Below are positions 1 to 7,100 of a DNA stretch of 11,793 bases, piece by piece (within the stretch, counting starts at the first letter, position 1; every line of letters begins with the position of its first letter). The DNA comes from Flavobacteriales bacterium (GTDB taxonomy: Bacteria > Bacteroidota > Bacteroidia > Flavobacteriales_D > Crocinitomicaceae): NCBI GenBank assembly GCA_009926905.1, contig RFNX01000210.1, positions 1-11,793 of the forward strand, in the 5' to 3' direction. Both the position numbers and the translations under genes were made by a program. Below the pieces are notes generated by a model. It saw nothing but the letters and a program-made list of their open reading frames with translations, was not told the DNA's origin and searched no databases.

Positions 1-266
1 TAATTGCAGCACCACTTTTTTTGTTTCCCATCAATTTATTCAACGGTGAAGTTGTCATGGTTTCTGGAAAACAAACCATTATTGAGCAAGCGCATTTAAG
101 TTTGTCTTACTTTATTGGAATAGGTTATACTTCAAAAGATATGGCTGATATCAAAGAATTTTATTTACTCCCCGATGGCTATGCTTTTGCAGCTTGTTTA
201 ATTATAGGTTTTCCAACAATTATAGCCTATCGATTTAGAATACTCAACAAGCAGAAAGAATTGTAA
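1..266 (+). CDS. C-terminal part of an unrecognised membrane protein (5' end outside window)
   Basis: The frame is open from the left edge (first whole codon at base 3) to a TAA at 264-266, giving 87 visible residues, so the true start lies outside the window. An in-frame TTG at 21 could be read as a start but sits inside a hydrophobic stretch and is not needed. Two segments look membrane-spanning: the first dozen visible residues (IAAPLFLFPINLF) and a clear one near the C-terminus (YAFAACLIIGFPTIIAYRF), followed by a basic tail (RILNKQKEL), which suggests a cytoplasmic C-terminus by the positive-inside rule. Between them is a mixed loop of about 50 residues containing GYTSKDMADIKEFYLLPDG. 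I do not recognise the family and assign no function. It converges on the SDR gene, with only two bases between the stop codons and no visible terminator. Confidence 0.6.
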   Translation, partial: IAAPLFLFPINLFNGEVVMVSGKQTIIEQAHLSLSYFIGIGYTSKDMADIKEFYLLPDGYAFAACLIIGFPTIIAYRFRILNKQKEL

Positions 267-268
267 TT

Positions 269-1057
269 CTATAAAGATTTTGTTCTTCCACCATCCACAG
301 GAACATTTATACCATTTATATAAGACGCTTCTGGTGATGCTAAAAAAGCAATAGCTGCAGCAATTTCTTCAGGTTGTGCAATGCGTTTCATTGGAGACTC
401 CATTGCCATTTCATCAAAAATAGCATTTACTGATTCGCCAGTTTTTTCAGATTTCACTTCTGCAATACTTTGTAAACGAATGGTATTTGTTGCACCAGGA
501 AGTACATTGTTTACTGTAATTCCATATTGACCAAGTTCATTTGCCAAGGTTTTACTCCAACTCGCAACGGCCCCACGAATCGTATTTGAAACACCTAATC
601 CTGGTAAAGGTTGTTTCACAGAAGTTGAAATCACATTGATAATTCGACCGTAACCTGATTCAATCATTCCTTTATAAAGAGCTTGTACTAAAATATGGTT
701 ACAAATCAAATGTTGATTAAATGTGTTAATGAATTCTTCTGGCGCCGCATCAATGATTGGTCCACCTTTTGGTCCACCTGTATTATTAATCAGGATGTTA
801 ATTTTATTGCCAGAGTCAACAAAATCTGAAATAATAGTTTTTAATTCATTTGGTTGAGAAAAATCGGCAACTAAATAGCTGTGTTTTTGACCTTGTGAAT
901 TGTCTAATTCTGAAATGGTATTTTTCAATTTTTTTTCATCACGCGCTATTAAAACTAAATTCGCCCCCATTTTAGCCAATTTTAGTGCTGTAGCTTTGCC
1001 TATGCCTTGTGTGCTTCCGCAGACAAGAGCGGTTTTATTTATTAGTGAATGGTTCAT
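269..1057 (-). CDS. SDR-family oxidoreductase-like protein with replaced catalytic Tyr and Lys
   Basis: This 262-residue protein has the normal length and layout of a classical short-chain dehydrogenase/reductase. Visible motifs are the dinucleotide-binding turn CGSTQGIG (residues 13-20), an ARD segment after beta-2 (38-40), VADF (63-66), an NNTGG version of the NNAG motif (91-95), the beta-5 strand GRIINVIS carrying the catalytic Ser144, the LPG turn (186-188), and a C-terminal INGINVPVDGG (247-257) typical of 3-oxoacyl-ACP-reductase-like members. The usual S-x12-Y-x3-K spacing puts Ser157 and Arg161 where Tyr and Lys should be. An atypical 3-oxoacyl-ACP-reductase-like SDR subgroup with an imperfect catalytic tetrad is known, and this protein probably belongs there; its substrate is unknown to me. 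The chosen ATG gives the usual few residues before the first beta strand. It is divergent from the giant secreted protein gene and has no obvious functional neighbour. The family call is firm; catalytic activity is uncertain. Confidence 0.9.
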   Translation of the reverse strand: MNHSLINKTALVCGSTQGIGKATALKLAKMGANLVLIARDEKKLKNTISELDNSQGQKHSYLVADFSQPNELKTIISDFVDSGNKINILINNTGGPKGGPIIDAAPEEFINTFNQHLICNHILVQALYKGMIESGYGRIINVISTSVKQPLPGLGVSNTIRGAVASWSKTLANELGQYGITVNNVLPGATNTIRLQSIAEVKSEKTGESVNAIFDEMAMESPMKRIAQPEEIAAAIAFLASPEASYINGINVPVDGGRTKSL

Positions 1058-1091
1058 ATTTATGTTAAAAGGGTTAGTGTATTCTTAACAA

Positions 1092-1125
1092 TTTGTTATT
1101 TCTATTATAATTTAATTTAATTTTG
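1092..1125 (+). promoter_or_regulatory. Candidate promoter of the giant T9SS protein gene
   Basis: The -33-like element TTTG (1092-1095) and the -7 element TAATTTTG (1118-1125, exact TAnnTTTG) are separated by 22 bases, inside the usual Bacteroidota spacing. The start codon lies 24 bases after the -7 box, leaving a short leader of roughly 15-20 bases with no Shine-Dalgarno sequence, as is common in this phylum. The box nearly abuts the opposing candidate at 1127-1134, so the two promoters would compete. Confidence 0.5.
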
Positions 1126-1126
1126 T

Positions 1127-1134
1127 CAAAAATA
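1127..1134 (-). promoter_or_regulatory. Candidate -7 box for the SDR gene
   Basis: Read on the minus strand, the sequence is TATTTTTG, an exact match to the Bacteroidota TAnnTTTG -7 consensus. It would place transcription start near 1120 and give a leader of about 60 bases before the SDR start at 1057. I see no good -33 TTG element at the expected distance. The region is very AT-rich, so a chance match is possible. Confidence 0.3.
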
Positions 1135-1148
1135 GTAAACATACGCTT

Positions 1149-4100
1149 ATGAAAAATTATTACACACCTAAACTAAAAATCTTTGCTAAGCTCTTTAGTT
1201 TATTGCTTTTGACAGGAACTTGGTTTTCTGCGAATGCGCAAGTGCCATCAAGGTATGCATTGTCAATCAGCAATGGTACTTATACGCCAATATCAACTGC
1301 TAGCGGTGCAACTTCTGTTGCGGCAGTTGTTGGAGATGATGTTTTTGGTAACATTACTGGTTTAACTGGATTTCCATTTGCTGGTTCAACTTTTACAAAC
1401 TTCCAAGCCAGTTCAAATGGTCGATTGAGTTTGTACACAACAACAGCTCCAACAAGTACTACAACATACAACTCACTTTCAACTTCTATAACGAACGCAG
1501 CCGCTGTTTTAGCGCCATTTGCACAAGATTTGGTAAGCGTAGCAGGAACTACCTTTTTATATCAAACTATTGGAAACGAACACGTTTTTCAGTGGGAGAA
1601 TTATTCGCGTAAAAATACAAGTGTAAATGATGTATTAAATTTTCAAATTCGTTTGAATACAGTCACAGGAACAGTGTCTTATGTTTATGGTACAATGACA
1701 CCAGGGTCGAGCACAACAAATCCTCAAATTGGTATGCGAACGACCACCTCCTATCCGGATAACGTAAATAATCTATTATTAAATGTTACAGGTTCTCCAA
1801 CTACATGTAATTGGTCAAATGTAGTTACAGGAGTTGCTGGTAACAGCTCTGTATATTTTAACACAGCAAATTCAAGTGTTGCTCCAACTTCAGGTTTAAC
1901 CTATACATGGACACCTCAAAACAGCGTTGACCGCGTAACTACTTTTTCAGCAGCTTCTGCTATAACTTCAACTGGTGCAACTTTGTCGTGGACTGCGCCG
2001 ACAGGAGCAACTCAATACAATGTACAATATAGAGCTCTAGGAGCTTGTTCTTGGACAAATTGGTCAGGAAATCCTGTGACTGGAACTACTGTTGCCTTGA
2101 CAGGATTAAATGTAGCAACCACATATCAAATAAGAGTTCAGTCTTCTAACGGAACAAATGCTCCTATTTATTCTCAAATTCCCAATCAAGCTGGTTCTGG
2201 GAGTGGGTATATTGCAGCAGGTACGTTTACTACTTTAACAGAACCATGTGCTGGAAATCCAAACACGCCAACAATTTCAACTTCTGCTACCAACACATGT
2301 TCTAATTTAGCTTCTACTTTCACAAGTACGGGAATTGCTCCTAATGGAATAACTGGTTTGACCTATCAATGGAAAGTTTCTCAAACAGCAGGAGGACCAT
2401 ACACAAACATTACAGGAGCTACAAATGGCTCTTCATATACAACAAGTAGTTTTCAAACACCCGGCACTTATTACTATGTTTTAGAAACAACTTGTTCAAA
2501 TTCAACTTTGACAAGTCTTTCAAACGAAATAGCTGTTAGCGTGAATGGCGCTACAGTTTCTTCTTCACCTGCTAATTTCTGTGGAACGGGTGGTTCAGGA
2601 ACTATAAATATTGTTCCTTCTAGCGCAACAAATAGTGTTACTTGGTCTTCTTTAACATCAACAGCAACAATAAATGGAAGTGGAAATTCAGCTAGTTACA
2701 CAGCATCAGAAACTAGTGATTTTCAAGCTACAATTAGTTTTACTAATGGGTTAACGTGTAACACTTTTATTTCAATAGGAGTTTATCCATTACCAGCAGC
2801 AACAGTTACAACGACAGCTAATGGTGTTTGTCCAGGTACCGCTGCAACTATTAATTCTGGTTTAAGTGCAGGTAATTTCGCTTCTTCATGTTTAGCTGCT
2901 CCGACAGCTTTAAGTACTCCGCCAGCAAATGCTACAACTTTAATTTTAAACGGGGTAGCTCAAACACTTCCTTCAGGAGTTTCTTGGTCTAATAGCCTTG
3001 ATGATGGTAAATTTGGGCCAATCCCAATGGGGTTCGATTTTAATTTCTTTGGATCAACCCAAAACACACTGAATATTGGAACGAATGGAGTTGTTAATTT
3101 TGGGCCATATGCATCTTTCGATGGAACTCAGTATATTTTTACAGGAGGGTTTCCTAATGCCGTAAACCCTGCAAATACAATTGCTGTTTGTGCCCGTGAT
3201 ATGCGTTTTGGAACACCAGCTAGTTTTGGAACGTTAAGATACTGGGTAGAAGGATATGCTCCAAATAGACGATTCATAGTTCAATATGAAAATGTACCTG
3301 TTTGGTCAGGTGTTGTTTCCGTATCACCAATTAGCGGTTTTAACAATGCAGAGGCAGTTTTTTATGAAACCTTAGGTAATATTGATATTAGGGTGGTTTC
3401 TGCAACGAATGGGACGAATGTTCCAAATTTAACTACCCCTTCCGCTCAGGCTAATCTAAATATAAACAAATACATAGGATTACAAGACGGAACTCAAACT
3501 ATTGGTGCAACAGCTCCTAATTGTACAACAAATGCCGTTAATTATTGGAATGGGCAATCGGCTGAAATTACGTCCCCACAGGCTTGGAGATTCTCACCTC
3601 CATCCAATTATTCAACGACTTGGTCGGCAACTGATGTAAATGGAACCACACAATTGGCAACAGGAACAAATATTTTTTCTCAAGCTGTTTCACCTTCCAT
3701 TACTACAACTTATTCGATTTCATATACAAATCAAACGACAGGATGTACGAATGCTCCAAATTCAGCACAAGTTGTAATGAGTGTACTTGGTAACGTGGCA
3801 CCATCTGGTGTGGTTGCGAGTTCATCAGTAAGCACAACTTGTAGTGGAATTTCTTTCTCATTATCGACTGACTACACAGGAAGCTCTGATGGTTTAACGT
3901 ATCAATGGCAAGTTTCAACAAATAATGGTCTGGATTTTACAGATATTTTAGGTGCTACTTCTTTGACATATTCTGCAACTCAAACTGTAGCTTCTGTTTA
4001 TAGATTAAAAATTGTAGCATGTGGAGGAACACCAAGTTATTCTTCAAATGCAACTGTTGCTTTATCTCCATACTTCAACTGTTATTGTGTACCAACAATC

Positions 4101-7100
4101 AGCAGTGGATGTACAGACGGTGATGTTATAGCACGAGTTATTTTGAATACACTTGACAACAATTCAGGAACTGGATGTCCATCATCTAATGGATATTCAG
4201 ATTATACTTCATCTTCTGCTTTAACTACAACATTACAAGCGGCATCAAATTACAACTGTACTGTCTATGCTGGTCAATATTCTGAAGGTTATGCAGCATG
4301 GATTGATTACAACGATGACGGAATATTTGATAATGCAACTGAAAGAATCGGTTATTCAAATGGACAAGTTACTGGTTCAGGAACTGTTGGAGTTTTAGGC
4401 TCTTCAGCTACTTTCCCAATAAACTTAAGTTGTACTCCTCCGGCAGGTCAACATAGATTGCGAGTAAGAGCAATGTTTGCAATTGATGGTATTAATGTTA
4501 CTCCTTGTACTGATAACTTTTATGGTGAAGTTGAAGATTATCTAATCACAATAGCACCAGCACCAGCATGTCCTACTGTTGGAGCAATAAGTACTGTTAC
4601 AACAGGTTCATACTCCGCAGATTTGTCTTTCCCATTAGGATGTTCAAATGCTACAAACTTTGATTTTGAATATGGTCCTGTAGGATTTACAATAGGCTCA
4701 GGAACTCAAGTGTTAAATCAAGCAGCAACAATTACTTTAGGTACTGCTACATATACATTAACAGGATTAAACCCATTAACTACTTATGATATTTATGTAC
4801 GAGCAAATTGTGGAAGTAATGTTACAAGTACGTGGTCAATTACGCCAACAATTGCAACTACTTTAGAGCCACCATGTTCTGGAACTCCAAATACTGCTGT
4901 TGCTAGTTTTGTTGGCGCTTCAACTATTTGCGACGGTACAGGCGCATTATTAACAACGAGTGGTTTCACAACTGGTGTTTTACAATTGTCAAACAATTGG
5001 GAAATGTCTACAAATAATATCAACTGGACTCCAATAGTTGGAGCTAACTTGCCAACTTTCCAAACAGGAAACATGACAGCTGGAACATACTATTTCAGAT
5101 ATTCAACAACTTGTTTGGTTTCAAGTCAAACAGCAACTTCAAATGTTCTTACATTACAAGTGCTAGCTCCACCAACTGTAGTTATTACAGCTCCTAATGG
5201 CGGTGCTTTCTGTGGTACACAAACTTTAACAGCTTCTGGAGCATCAACCTATGTTTGGTCTCCTGCATCAAGTTTAAGTGCAACAACAGGAACTTCGGTA
5301 ACCTATACTGCTACTTCAAATTCATCAGTAACTGTAACAGGTACTGACGCGAATGGATGTGTTGCTACTTCAGCACCTTTAGCAATAACTTTTACTGCAC
5401 CAGCACCAATAACTGCATCAGCATCGATTGCTAATTTCTGTGGAACAGGTGGAACTACAGTAATTACGGCTTCTTCAACAGCAACCTATACTTACACGTT
5501 TACAGGACTTAATGGAGCTACCATTTCAAATGTTACTGGTAATTCAGCTGATGCAACAATTACAAACACAAGTGCCATAAGAGTTGATGGTTTCGAAGCC
5601 TCAAGTGGATGTGCTGCTCAAGGATTTGTAAGTGTAGGTGTTTATCCATTACCAGCTGCAAATTTAACGACTGATGTTAATGGTGTTTGTCCAGGAACAA
5701 ATGCTAACATTAATACAGGATTAAGTGCAGGAAATTTCACAGTTACTTCAACAACTTATGCACCTTCAACAGCACCAGCTAATGCAGGTGTGATTATGAA
5801 TAATGGTATTGCCGTAACGCCTTTGTCAGGTGGTTCCATGGACGATGGTGGATGGGGTGGAATACCAATTGGATTTAACTTCAATTATTTCGGAAATTCA
5901 TTCAATACTATAGCTGCAGGAACAAATGGACTATTAATGTTTGGAACTGTTCCTGGTTACGGTACAGCTGCAGGTCAGCTCGGACAGTTTACTTTCCAAG
6001 GTCCTCCATATTTCCCTAATACAGGAAATCCAGGAAATATCATAGCACTTTTAGCTGCTGACATGCAAATGGCAAATTCAACAACTGGTTCTATTAAGTA
6101 CTGGACTGAAGGTTATGCACCAAACAGAGTTTTTGTAATTGAATATAAAGATGTTAGAGGATGGTCTTCAAATCCCAATGCTACTGTACAATGTAAACTG
6201 TATGAAACTTTAGGACAAGTTGAAGTACATTTAACAGAGAAAACATTCACAAACAATGCAATTATCGGTCTGCAAGATGCAACTCAAACTGTAGGAGCAG
6301 TAGCACCAGGAAGAGCGGGTACTTGGACGGTTACTACACCTGAAGCATGGAGATTTACACCTCCATCAAACTACACAACTGTTTGGACGCAGACAAATAC
6401 AGGTGGAACAACTCAAATAGCAAGTGGAACTAATATATTCACACAAGCTGTTAGTCCTTCTGAAACAACTATTTATAATATTTCTTACACAAACCAAACA
6501 ACTGGTTGTTCAAATGCAGTTGGTTCAGCTCAGGTAACTATCTCAGTTCTTGGAACAGTTGCTCCAGCAGGTATTACAGCAACTTCATCTGTTCCTACAA
6601 TTTGTAATGGAATAGCATTTGATGTAAGTACAAACTATACTGGCATAACTGATGGGTTAACTTTCCAATGGCAAGTTTCAACTGACAATGGTCAAGCATT
6701 CTTTGACATTCCAGGTGCAACAACAATAACTTATACAACTTCACAAAGTGTTGCTTCAATCTATCAATTAAAGATAGTATCATGTGGTGGAACACCAATT
6801 ACAACAGCTCCTGTATCAGTACCTATGTCATCTTATCAAAATTGTTATTGTACACCAACTTATACTACAGGAACAACTGCAGGAGATTTGATATCTAATG
6901 TTGAAATCGTTGGTACAACTTTAATTAACAACTCTGGATTTGTAGCAGGTACTCCTTCTTATGTTTTCTATACAGGTCAACCTAATTACACAGCTAATTT
7001 ATTGCCGTCATCAACTTACATTGTAAATGTATCAACAGGTGAATGGGGCGATGAAGGTGTTGCTGCATGGATTGACTATAATGATGATGGTGCATTTGAT

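Noticed and set aside
21..266. A small complete protein starting at the TTG at base 21
   Set aside because: The frame continues to the window edge and the TTG is inside a hydrophobic segment, so a truncated larger membrane protein is more likely.
900..1088. Open frame of 62 codons on the plus strand, antisense to the start of the SDR gene
   Set aside because: It lies almost wholly within the SDR coding region, has no recognisable protein features and is explained by the complementary strand of a well-supported gene.
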